Made by a program: the position numbers and the translations under genes. DNA of 64,000 nucleotides, taken from NCBI RefSeq assembly GCF_040548875.1, contig NZ_JBEPSJ010000002.1, positions 62,001 to 126,000 on the forward strand, written 5' to 3'. The notes under the pieces were generated by a model. The model made no database searches, was not told the DNA's origin, and was given only the letters and a program-made list of their open reading frames with translations. Below are positions 43,055 through 51,075 of this stretch, one piece after another. The DNA comes from Conyzicola nivalis_A (GTDB lineage: Bacteria; Actinomycetota; Actinomycetes; Actinomycetales; Microbacteriaceae). Each line of letters opens with the position of its first letter. The stretch's first letter is position 1.

Positions 43055-43122
43055 GCCTGAGCCTGTCGAAGGGCCGCCCTCCGGCCGGTTGAGTAGGGCC
43101 GTCTACGGCCCGTATCGAAACC
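43055..43122. repeat. two dispersed intergenic elements side by side
   Basis: 43055-43075 is a copy of the GAGCCTGTCGAAGG element found also at 37141 and 60114. 43087-43122 starts GGTTGAGTAGGGCCGT and ends CGTATCGAAACC; its inner arms GGGCCGT/ACGGCCC form a hairpin. From general familiarity, palindromes of this second type are common between actinobacterial genes, especially in Microbacteriaceae. Confidence 0.65.
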
Positions 43123-43146
43123 TCACCGCCGAATAGACTTCTCCCC

Positions 43147-43428
43147 ATGGACCCCGCCGCCAACTACCTCCGCGCCGAGCTCCTCCCCCGCCGGCTTCAC
43201 GGCTGGCGCAAACTCCGCCGCTACGGCGCAATGGCCATCGAGGCCCTATCCGGCGAGTTCCCCACAAACGTCGACCTGGTCGTCTACCGTCGCGACACCG
43301 GCTCCGAGGTCATGCGAACACCGGCGGATGTCGGATCCCCCGACTTCCTCCTCGACCAGGTGAACGCCGACCTGAAGTCGAAGACAGTGACCGAGTTTCT
43401 GGCGGAGTGGCGGTTGGACGAAGACTGA
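43147..43428 (+). CDS. small protein of unknown function
   Basis: 93 aa, not recognised. Charged and soluble: LRAELLPRRLHGWRKLRRYG at the N-terminus, NVDLVVYRRDTGSEVMRTPADVGSPDFLLDQVNADL in the middle, ending in an acidic tail. No signal peptide or membrane helix. The base composition is like the host, so it lies outside the A/T-richer island that begins just after it. ATG 43147; no strong ribosome binding site. A shorter start is possible. Confidence 0.6.
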   Translation: MDPAANYLRAELLPRRLHGWRKLRRYGAMAIEALSGEFPTNVDLVVYRRDTGSEVMRTPADVGSPDFLLDQVNADLKSKTVTEFLAEWRLDED

Positions 43429-43504
43429 TAGGTCTCTGTCCCTACGACGCAACTCAGCTATATAGAGCGGCCCCGGTCCCGCCCACGGGTCTTGGCGTCG
43501 CTCG

Positions 43505-44974
43505 CTACCACCTCTCGGCAAGAATGCAATCAGAAATGTCGTAGTCACCTCGAAGCCTGAAACGCTCAGCTGCGAGGTGCGGAGAAGTTCCAATCGGCAG
43601 TCCGACCGACTTCATCAGTTCGGGGATACCGTAATTGCCGCCGTCGCCAGAGAATCCTGCGAGAGCCAGCGCGCGGGCGCGTCCAATATTTTCCGGGATA
43701 TCTGCGCGTACGAGATCAAAAGTACGCCCTTCTCCAAACACAGCGAAACAGGTTGCACCCACCGCTAAGTCGTCGTCATCCACGAATCGTTTGATGCTCC
43801 CAAGTGAGAGCTGGGTACTGTTCCAGCCGAGTCTTTGATCTCCCATGCGGCTCACCAGAGTCGTAGGCCTCCCGAACGGAAGCCCCAACGCACCCACAAG
43901 AGCCGTCGGGAGGGTGCTACCGCTCCCACGAGCGTGCTCCTTGCTGATTTCCAACCGAAGCGCCCAGCTGTCGCCCACGCGGAATAGTCGACGCGTTTCG
44001 TACGCGGTTTTTCGAGGAACAAGACTTGTCGTGGCTGCGAATTCGACCATGCCGTCGACAGTTCTGAAAGGGAGAGACGACGCGTAGGCAACGACGCTGC
44101 TCTTCGTCACGCTGAATCGGCTGGTCAGATCCGCTTCCAACTTCGAAAGTCTGATCGAGCCTCCATTTTTGCCTACCTCGTCAGCAATGAGAAGCCGAAT
44201 CGATTGATAGGCGGCTAAGCCCCAAGACGCGAGGGCCCAAGAACTCCGATCGACTCGCGTAAATCGCTCGTCAGACGACAGGACATTCTTCGTCGATCGG
44301 ACACTCCGAGGCATTCCGAGACGATCCGTGATGGCTTCGGTCGTCAGCGGCGACCCCTGAGTCTCGAGGATGACTGCAGCGCGATCGGTGATTCCGAAGC
44401 CTTTGACAAGTACAAAACCCTCATGCAGCTTGAATCCGCAGTACTTGACCCACTCTTCTGACTGATCCATCCCTGTGAGTTCGATCACGTCTTCGAGCCG
44501 GATTGCGCGGCGCCCGGCTGCGGCGCGCACCACATCTGCCCGAGTCTTCCGAATCGCAGTCGCAACGTTCGGCTCACACCACCACCCGTCGCGAACCTCG
44601 AATGTCTTGTCGAGTCTTTCGATGATTCGCCACCAGGGCTGCTCCAAAGCCGCAATCTCGTCCGCAAGGCGCGGAGACTCCAGAAGAACCGCCGCGAGCG
44701 GACGAGTGTGTTTCGTATCGACTAGGCCAATAAGCATCCGAACCCGATTGACCTCATGTGCGGACCGCAATTCGTTTAGCAAGAGGACTTCGATTTGCCT
44801 AATTCGTTCGCGCGAAACCGCAAACCGTACGGCGAGTTGTTCCAACCTGTCGGGCTTCTCGGCGAAAACTCGCCGCCGTAATACCTCTATCTCCCTTGCG
44901 CCAAGATTCCGGACGACATCATCGAACGTCGTCGATGCGCTCTCGACAGGGTCCTCCATTCCGACGTGCGTCAT
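43505..44974 (-). CDS. sigma-region-4-like and winged-helix (HARE-type) protein of the defence island
   Basis: 489 aa. Residues 24-70 read as sigma-70 region 4: LGAREIEVLRRRVFAEKPDRLEQLAVRF, then SRERIRQIEVLLLNELR with the helix-turn-helix. Residues about 200-250 (ILETQGSPLTTEAITDRLGMPRS...ERFTRVDRSSWALASWG) look like a HARE-type winged helix, a domain known to link sigma/RNA-polymerase-delta proteins with restriction systems. A further winged-helix-like unit follows at about 257-315. The last 150 residues are unrecognised. It may control the island's transcription or bind modified DNA. Its gene starts 2 bp after the HNH-like gene ends. Confidence 0.75.
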   Translation of the reverse strand: MTHVGMEDPVESASTTFDDVVRNLGAREIEVLRRRVFAEKPDRLEQLAVRFAVSRERIRQIEVLLLNELRSAHEVNRVRMLIGLVDTKHTRPLAAVLLESPRLADEIAALEQPWWRIIERLDKTFEVRDGWWCEPNVATAIRKTRADVVRAAAGRRAIRLEDVIELTGMDQSEEWVKYCGFKLHEGFVLVKGFGITDRAAVILETQGSPLTTEAITDRLGMPRSVRSTKNVLSSDERFTRVDRSSWALASWGLAAYQSIRLLIADEVGKNGGSIRLSKLEADLTSRFSVTKSSVVAYASSLPFRTVDGMVEFAATTSLVPRKTAYETRRLFRVGDSWALRLEISKEHARGSGSTLPTALVGALGLPFGRPTTLVSRMGDQRLGWNSTQLSLGSIKRFVDDDDLAVGATCFAVFGEGRTFDLVRADIPENIGRARALALAGFSGDGGNYGIPELMKSVGLPIGTSPHLAAERFRLRGDYDISDCILAERW

Positions 44975-44976
44975 TC

Positions 44977-45621
44977 TTAGTCAGTCTGTGGCGATGCGGG
45001 CAGGAACACTCTTGCCTCGAGGACCTCGCCGAGGGGAAGCCGACTTGCGAGTGCCAACGCCGCTTCGAGAGGACTCTGAAACAACCGGGCTTCGGCGCGT
45101 TCCCAAAACAGCCTTGCGTCAGCATCGGAGAGCGTCTCGACTATGCGCTTGAGGCGGTCCAGCCCTGCCTCGGTTATTCCGGCCGTCCCTTTCGAGCACA
45201 GATCGCACGCTACGAGGAGCCCGCTCGAGGACGCAGTGACTTCAAGCCGGGCGAACTCCGGGCCGGGAAGGCGCTGCTGACCCACCTGAATTCCGCAGGT
45301 TTGACAGCGAAACTCAGCTTCGGAAATTGCCGCAAGCCGCTCCTTGTTGGAAACTCGGCTGACTGTATTTGGGCGGAATCTGGCCGACCACACTTCGCTC
45401 CCAACAGTGACCAGCCGAAGTTCGTGCGGGCGCAGTTGCGCGTCTTGGCGATTCGTGTCAATTTGCCAGCCGTAGGCACGCAAGTCCCGCATACGTCTAT
45501 CCGCTTGCTCAAACTGAGGCAGAGCGGAGCGTAATTGCTGCTTCGTAAATATGGTTCCTGCGCCGACCTCGTGCGCGAGCCAACGCCCGACCTGGGCCAG
45601 GCTGCTCTGAGTGTTAGTCAC
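44977..45621 (-). CDS. winged-helix/Cys4 HNH-like protein of the defence island
   Basis: 214 aa. The N-terminus (about 5-75) is a winged helix with ADRRMRDLRAYGWQIDTNRQDAQLRPHELRLV, a pattern I associate with HNH endonucleases encoded beside DNA methyltransferases. The second part keeps the four zinc cysteines of an HNH/treble-clef fold, C106-x2-C109 and C139-x2-C142. However, the catalytic His pair is replaced (LEVTASSSG where LEVDHI would be expected), so nuclease activity is doubtful. First gene of the leftward unit, divergent from the ParB-like gene. Confidence 0.7.
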   Translation of the reverse strand: MTNTQSSLAQVGRWLAHEVGAGTIFTKQQLRSALPQFEQADRRMRDLRAYGWQIDTNRQDAQLRPHELRLVTVGSEVWSARFRPNTVSRVSNKERLAAISEAEFRCQTCGIQVGQQRLPGPEFARLEVTASSSGLLVACDLCSKGTAGITEAGLDRLKRIVETLSDADARLFWERAEARLFQSPLEAALALASRLPLGEVLEARVFLPASPQTD

Positions 45622-45632
45622 GCGCTTCCCCC

Positions 45633-45659
45633 TTGAATCGATTATGGTTCAACTATTAT
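45633..45659 (+). promoter_or_regulatory. candidate promoter of the rightward defence unit, with an inverted repeat
   Basis: TTGAAT (45633-45638) and TATTAT (45654-45659) resemble -35 and -10 boxes with a 15-bp spacer, slightly short. TTGAA and TTCAA (45648-45652) form an inverted repeat within it. The leftward unit's start codon is only 12 bp away, so the two units must share regulatory DNA. Placement is inferred from sequence alone. Confidence 0.4.
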
Positions 45660-45722
45660 GTGGCCGCGGATACCAGACTTGCCGTAGGCAATGAACACGG
45701 CGCGCTAGAGATAGGGGACTCG

Positions 45723-47123
45723 TTGAGCCGAAATGAACCGCTCGCTGCCAGCTCGACGGAAGAGATCGTCGCTGATCGGCTCCGAGCTGTGGAAGCTGAA
45801 AATGGCGTTAAAGAAACATTGCAGATTGAGTGGCGATCGGCCCCGAAAAGTCTGTCAGTCATCACGATGCCCCTCAACCTTCTGTCATACAACCCCGACA
45901 CCCATCGCATAAAGGCCCAGCGCGATTACGACTCTGGTCGCGATCAGTCGCTTTCGACGGACCCGTGGAGCGCCGAGGCTCAGCAGTACCTGGATTACCT
46001 CCTTTCTGCCTTGCCCAACGATCCGAGCAAGATCGACCCGGCCTTCGAGAAGCTGCGAGACGACCTCGAGAGCTACGGTCAAAAGGAACCCGGAATCATC
46101 ACCCCGTCTGGAATCCTGATCAACGGGAACTCCCGTTGCGCAGCACTCCGAAAAGGCAATGCCACCCAAATGCGGGTGGCCGTCCTCCCTTCGGATTGGT
46201 CGTGGACCGACGTCTCTGCTGTCGAACTTGAACTTCAAATGCGCAAAGACTTTAGACGTGACTACTCATTCGTAAATACTCTTTTGGCCCTGGACGAAGC
46301 GATCTCGGAGGTCGGAGCAGAAACGGCGATGAAGTCGTTCCGTATGCAGAAGACCGCCTTCAACCGGTCGATCTGGATCCTTCAGACCCTCCGCGATCTC
46401 GCCGATCGCAGTAAGCAAGATGATGGCTCCTCGCTTAATTTGAGGGACTTCGAAAACGACCAGGGCAAGCTCGAGGAGCTTTACCGGACGTTTAGCGCCA
46501 CCGCGAAGAACGACGCTGAAGCCGCTGACATACTCCGTGAGTCCCGGCTCCTCGGACTCCTCCTGGACAAATCCAAAACCGATATACGCCTCGTGACTGA
46601 AAAATTCGTACCTGATTACCTGGACAAGCTCTTGGCGGGAACGACATTCGACTCGCAGCCGGCTGCTGTCGGTCAACAGATTCCCGGACTGGGACGAGGC
46701 CTTCCGAGTGAGCCGCCCGTGCTCCAAAAGGTAAAGGGTCTCGTCGACCAGATTGCTCAGCTTCGGACAGAGCTTCTGAGCGAGAATGATGCGGTAAACG
46801 CATCCGCCCAGAGAAAATACGGCGAAATTAATGGTCTGGTCGAGTCCGCACTCGATGCAGCTGGAAAGTCCGCCCGGCTCAAGAAAACGCAGCAGGCCGC
46901 AATCGACAGGATCAACGACGCCGCGGACGCTCTTGAGAATGCCGTCTTGGAAGTGGCGGACGCGAAGAGCAAACAGGCGTTGGACGAAGTTAGCTTGGAT
47001 GAGGCCGTGACGAACCTGCGACGGAGCATCTCAATCTTTGCCGGTTCCGTCTTGCGCATGACAACGATGCCGAAGGAATCCGCTGAGTGGCTGGCCGCAA
47101 TGCGAGCTCTCAAAGATGACTGA
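45723..47123 (+). CDS. ParB-like protein of the defence island
   Basis: 466 aa from TTG 45723, chosen because AGGGGA stands about four bases upstream and a -10-like box lies at 45654; the frame is open from TTG 45633. Residues about 40-200 form a ParB/Srx-type domain: NLLSYNPDTHRI, then ITPSGILINGNSRCAALRKG (N134 in NGN-x-R), the nucleotide/DNA-binding motif region. A helical second half with long coiled-coil stretches (about 330-440) follows. Such domains occur in DNA-modification systems such as DndB/DGQHR types. It overlaps the helicase gene by eight bases. Confidence 0.7.
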   Translation: MSRNEPLAASSTEEIVADRLRAVEAENGVKETLQIEWRSAPKSLSVITMPLNLLSYNPDTHRIKAQRDYDSGRDQSLSTDPWSAEAQQYLDYLLSALPNDPSKIDPAFEKLRDDLESYGQKEPGIITPSGILINGNSRCAALRKGNATQMRVAVLPSDWSWTDVSAVELELQMRKDFRRDYSFVNTLLALDEAISEVGAETAMKSFRMQKTAFNRSIWILQTLRDLADRSKQDDGSSLNLRDFENDQGKLEELYRTFSATAKNDAEAADILRESRLLGLLLDKSKTDIRLVTEKFVPDYLDKLLAGTTFDSQPAAVGQQIPGLGRGLPSEPPVLQKVKGLVDQIAQLRTELLSENDAVNASAQRKYGEINGLVESALDAAGKSARLKKTQQAAIDRINDAADALENAVLEVADAKSKQALDEVSLDEAVTNLRRSISIFAGSVLRMTTMPKESAEWLAAMRALKDD

Positions 47124-48912
47124 GGCCCGAACGCTACGGCTAAGTCTCACGCTTCGCGGCACGGTTCTCGCCGAGACGGCAGTAGAGAATCTCTCTGCGC
47201 TTCGCCGAATTCAATTGGATTTTCCGTCTGCAGACTCTTTCGGGCGTAGTTCGTTCGAAATTGATCTGGGTAGTTTCCTCGGAAACCTAGCGGGAATCGC
47301 GAAATGGACAGCGGGTCCCGTGGACTGGTCGGCGCCACTTCATGATCTGGCAATTTCTGTTCTGGACGACGCAGATCACCTTGAAGAGCTGCGCAGGGCG
47401 CACGAGATTGAACCGACTGAGCTGTCACTAGAAGCGGATTGGCAGGGCGAGCTTACAGATTTTCAAAACCGTGACCTCGTGAAATTACTCGCCATGCGCC
47501 ACGGCGCCAACTTCAGCGTGCCTGGTGCAGGCAAGACGAGGGTAGCGCTGGGATTTCTTTCACACCTCAGAGCCACCGGCCGCGCAAAGAGAGCCCTGGT
47601 AATCGCACCAAAATCAGCCTACGAGAGCTGGATCAATGAGGCCGGCGTCGCTTTCAGTGAGGGCCGACGAGTAGTGGTCTATTCCGGGGGCACCGCTCCG
47701 GACTGCGATGTCCTAATTGTCAATTACGAACGGCTCGCATCATCTCGGACTCATCTCGCGGGTTTCCTCGGCCGCGGCCGGACCCTGTTGATCCTTGACG
47801 AAGCACATCGGATGAAACGAGGAGCTAACGGCGTCTATGGCGCAGTGTGCCTAAGTCTCGGACCACTGGCGGCAGCGCGCTTGGTGCTCTCAGGGACCCC
47901 AGCTCCTAATGGACTCAGTGATCTAAAATCGATCTTTGAGTTCGTATGGCCAGGACGGGGAAGTCGACTTCTTGGCACCGGAGCAGCCGAATGGTCAGCG
48001 GTCTCGTCGGCGGTGAAGCCGCTCTTCACGAGAACGACGAAATCGGAACTCGGGCTGCCTCCACTCAGTGTCCGGATTCAGACGGTCGCCCTTCCTCCAA
48101 TCCACCGAGAGATTTACGACGCGCTGCTCGGGCAACTTCGGCGCTCAGTTTCCGAGCACGAGCGAATCGATGACCTGGGGAAGGTCATCGTATATCTGCT
48201 TATGGCAGCAACAAGTCCCGCGCTCCTAGCCATCGGGTCTTCGCAGCACGAACCCCTCCAGTTCCGGGTCCCGCCCTTCACTGCTCCCCAATCGGGTCAG
48301 CTCCGATCGTTGATGGCCGAACTACCGCGATACGAAATGTCGCCAAAGTTGCTTGAAGCTGTGCGAATCGCCAGAGAGAACGCGCGACTCGGTCGGAAAA
48401 CCCTGATCTGGTCCACATTCATTCGGAACTTATCGACGCTTCAAGCGTTGATGCCTGAACTCGATCCCCAGTTGGTAGTCGGCGGTACCTCGGATGAGGA
48501 TAGAACAGCAAGACTTGACAGGTTTCGGAACAACGCCGGAACCTTCGTTCTTCTGTCGAACCCCGCGACGCTCGGGGAAGGAGTGAGTCTGCATCACGAA
48601 TGCCACGACGCCGTCTACATCGACAGGGATTTTGCCGCAGGAAGGTTCCTACAAAGCCTGGACCGAATTCATAGACTCGGGCTGAAGCCCGGCACCGAGA
48701 CAAAAGCAACGGTACTAGTGGCTGAAGGGACGATCGACGAGCTCGTACTGGCTCGGCTTGCTCGGAAACTGGATTGGATGAGCGATGCGCTCGATGACCC
48801 TTCACTTTCGGTTCTAGCCGACCTCGAAGAGGAACGAGAGTCGGCCGGTGTTTTGGACGCTAGCGACGCGGAGGCAGTCTGGGCATTCTTAGGCTCTCGT
48901 GAGTACTCCTAA
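47116..48912 (+). CDS. SNF2/DEAH-type helicase of the defence island
   Basis: 598 aa, compact. An N-terminal ~110-residue domain is not recognised. Motif I VPGAGKTRVAL (135-145), motif II LILDEAHRMKRG, motif III LSGTPAPNGLSDL, then motif V NPATLGEGVSLHHECHDAVYIDRD and motif VI FLQSLDRIHRLG, all intact, as in SNF2-family DNA translocases and RapA/DISARM-type helicases. It should move along DNA and feed the nuclease. Contains rare TTA codons (47485, 48430, 48889). Overlaps the ParB-like gene by 8 bases and the nuclease gene by 14. Confidence 0.9.
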   Translation: MTEARTLRLSLTLRGTVLAETAVENLSALRRIQLDFPSADSFGRSSFEIDLGSFLGNLAGIAKWTAGPVDWSAPLHDLAISVLDDADHLEELRRAHEIEPTELSLEADWQGELTDFQNRDLVKLLAMRHGANFSVPGAGKTRVALGFLSHLRATGRAKRALVIAPKSAYESWINEAGVAFSEGRRVVVYSGGTAPDCDVLIVNYERLASSRTHLAGFLGRGRTLLILDEAHRMKRGANGVYGAVCLSLGPLAAARLVLSGTPAPNGLSDLKSIFEFVWPGRGSRLLGTGAAEWSAVSSAVKPLFTRTTKSELGLPPLSVRIQTVALPPIHREIYDALLGQLRRSVSEHERIDDLGKVIVYLLMAATSPALLAIGSSQHEPLQFRVPPFTAPQSGQLRSLMAELPRYEMSPKLLEAVRIARENARLGRKTLIWSTFIRNLSTLQALMPELDPQLVVGGTSDEDRTARLDRFRNNAGTFVLLSNPATLGEGVSLHHECHDAVYIDRDFAAGRFLQSLDRIHRLGLKPGTETKATVLVAEGTIDELVLARLARKLDWMSDALDDPSLSVLADLEEERESAGVLDASDAEAVWAFLGSREYS

Positions 48913-49729
48913 GTACATACTGCTTGGCGCAGCCCGGTGGCTGGCCGAACTTAGGCTGCGCGACCTGAGTTCGGCGCGATTGTCGCTAAAGACTGCGCCT
49001 GTCTATCGCACGCTAACTCCCACACAATATGAGTCCGCTTTCGAGTGGTTGATCAGCCAAGACCTAGTTTCAGTTAATGGTGAAGTACTGGATAGCTACG
49101 GCCAACCTGCTGCTCAGGTTATGCGGAAGGCCATAGATGAGATGGAGCCGCCTTGGCTGGCCGATGCGGACTCCCTCATAAAACAGCCCAGTGATCTGCC
49201 TCTGGATGTGCTCGAAATCGGCGAGGTGCTGGAAATGGGTCAGGAGGACGTATTCGATGAAGTAAAGCGGGCGTGGAGAAAGTTCGATGACACGGCACAG
49301 CGAGAACTAGGAGCAGCGGGCGAATTAGCGATGATGGGTTGGCTCGAGGAGCATTGTGACGGAGACGTCATCCATGTGTCTTCGTACGACGACACAGCCG
49401 GCTATGACATTGCTCTTGAAGTTAACGGTGCCCGTTTGGCGCGTATCGAGGTGAAGGCAACTCGTCGGATCGACTCAGCAGTCGTCTATTTAAGTCGCAA
49501 CGAATTCGAGACTATGCGGCGGAGCCCGACATGGTGCTTGCAGGTGATTTCGTTGAACGCTGGAGGAGACATTCGATCGATTGGCTGGCTCCCGTCTGCT
49601 CTATTGGAAGACTGGGCTCCTCGCGACCAACCGGGTGGTGTCTGGCAATCTATGAGGCTTTCCGTCCCCATCGGCGAATTACGCCCGGGTAGCGCGCCCC
49701 CTGTGAATTCGATGCTCTCAAGAAAGTGA
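48899..49729 (+). CDS. DUF3883-type PD-(D/E)xK nuclease of the defence island
   Basis: 276 aa, GTG start inside the helicase gene. Residues 1-130 are helical and unrecognised, perhaps for partner contact. Residues about 135-260 match the DUF3883 (NOV C-terminal) type: LGAAGELAMMGWLE (E142), TAGYDIALEV (D170), ARIEVKATRR (E184-x-K186) and VVYLSRNEFETMRR. These give a full PD-(D/E)xK active site, so this is the best candidate for the cutting enzyme. TTA codons at 49325, 49490 and 49679 mark the foreign character. Confidence 0.8.
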   Translation: MSTPKYILLGAARWLAELRLRDLSSARLSLKTAPVYRTLTPTQYESAFEWLISQDLVSVNGEVLDSYGQPAAQVMRKAIDEMEPPWLADADSLIKQPSDLPLDVLEIGEVLEMGQEDVFDEVKRAWRKFDDTAQRELGAAGELAMMGWLEEHCDGDVIHVSSYDDTAGYDIALEVNGARLARIEVKATRRIDSAVVYLSRNEFETMRRSPTWCLQVISLNAGGDIRSIGWLPSALLEDWAPRDQPGGVWQSMRLSVPIGELRPGSAPPVNSMLSRK

Positions 49730-49918
49730 ACTCTGAGCGCCAAAACGCGGAGCCCGGGCCACAAATAGCCGACGCGAACCTCGAGTATGAATCCCGGCGA
49801 TCCGGCCCTATCTGAACCTCTCGAGGTGGAATCAGTCGTCGCGTGTCAGTCGCTCCGCGAATACTTACCTCCAATGCTGGACAATGGAGTCAACGTCACA
49901 AATCGAGGAGCAAGAATC

Positions 49919-50905
49919 GTGCCTGAGCTATCCGTTCTTGAGATTTGTGCCGGAGCCGGGGGCCAGGCCGCTGGTTTGGAGAGGGCCGGTTTCAATCACG
50001 AGCTTGCCGTTGAGATTGAACCTCCGGCCGCCGCCACCCTGCGCCTCAATCGCCCATCGTGGGACGTCCATGAGGGAGACGTTCGCGAAGTTGACGGCAA
50101 TAAATATCGGGGAATCGATCTCGTAGCCGGGGGCGTCCCCTGCCCGCCATTCAGCGTCGCGGGCAAGCAGCTCGGAAAAGATGACGAGCGCGATCTGTTT
50201 CCAGAGGCGCTTCGCCTGGTGCGTGAGTCACGTCCAGCCGCCGTCTTGCTCGAAAATGTTAAGGGCCTCGCCTCAGCTCGTTTCGAGCCGTATCGTCGAT
50301 CGATACTCGAAGAGTTGGATACTTTGGGTTATGACGCGGACTGGAAGCTAATCGAGTCAGCCTCGTATGGGGTCCCTCAGCTGCGGCCACGATTTATTCT
50401 TGTTGCCTTGAAACGTAGGCACTTCAAGAACTTCACGTGGGGAGTTCACGACGGCCGGATAACAACTGTCGGAGAAGCTCTTCATCCCTACATGGCAGCC
50501 GAGGGATGGTCCGGTGCCGATGCATGGGCGGCGCGCGCCAACCGTGTGGCCCCCACGATAGTGGGCGGGAGCAAGAAGCACGGTGGCGCGGATCTGGGCC
50601 CCACGCGAGCGAAGGCCGCTTGGCTGGCGCTCGGCGTTGACGGCAAGGGCATCGCGGACAATGCTCCCAACGCAGAAACTCCATTCGACCACGTCCCCCG
50701 CCTCACTATGCGCATGGCAGCAACGGTTCAGGGCTTCTCCCCCGATTGGCAATTCGCGGGTTTGAAGACAGCGACGTACAGGCAAATCGGGAACGCCTTT
50801 CCTCCACCGGTCGCCGAGGCCATCGGACTTAGAATTCAGCGAGCCTTGGTCGGCGCGGGCGATATCGGGAAAAGCCCGATGCACAGGATTTCCGCGATCG
50901 GTTGA
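49919..50905 (+). CDS. DNA C5-cytosine methyltransferase of the defence island
   Basis: 328 aa from GTG 49919, chosen because GAGGAG lies eight bases upstream and the protein then starts at the family's usual N-terminus (LSVLEICAGAGGQ, motif I); the longer reading from 49787 adds a non-conserved leader. Motif IV is GGVPCPPFS with the catalytic Cys (C75), motif VI LLENVKG, motif VIII PQLRPRFILVAL, motif X YRQIGNAFPPPVAEAIG. The target-recognition region has APTIVGGSKKHGGADLGPTRAKAAW. Specificity cannot be read off. It would protect host DNA or mark the signal the system senses. Confidence 0.93.
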   Translation: MPELSVLEICAGAGGQAAGLERAGFNHELAVEIEPPAAATLRLNRPSWDVHEGDVREVDGNKYRGIDLVAGGVPCPPFSVAGKQLGKDDERDLFPEALRLVRESRPAAVLLENVKGLASARFEPYRRSILEELDTLGYDADWKLIESASYGVPQLRPRFILVALKRRHFKNFTWGVHDGRITTVGEALHPYMAAEGWSGADAWAARANRVAPTIVGGSKKHGGADLGPTRAKAAWLALGVDGKGIADNAPNAETPFDHVPRLTMRMAATVQGFSPDWQFAGLKTATYRQIGNAFPPPVAEAIGLRIQRALVGAGDIGKSPMHRISAIG

Positions 50906-50987
50906 TGACCGATACCTTGCTACGACGCTGTCACGCATCGGCATCGTCCCGCGTGAAACAAAAACCATTTCCCTTGTTTTGACGGCG

Positions 50988-51003
50988 ACCCTTAGTAAAG
51001 GGT
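50988..51003 (+). terminator. probable terminator at the right end of the island
   Basis: ACCCTT-AGTA-AAGGGT, a six-base-pair stem followed by TCGTTTT. Located 83 bp after the methyltransferase stop. The stem is weak, but the T-rich tail differs from the usual host hairpins and fits the A/T-richer island. Confidence 0.5.
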
Positions 51004-51075
51004 TCGTTTTCACTCGCACGGCGCAGGCTAGCGACAGCTTCGGCACCTTTCAGTTACACGCGTCAGACTAGTCAT

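Noticed and set aside
49787..49918. Longer methyltransferase starting at 49787
   Set aside because: The added 44 residues precede the usual motif I position and lack a ribosome binding site, whereas GTG 49919 has GAGGAG at good spacing.
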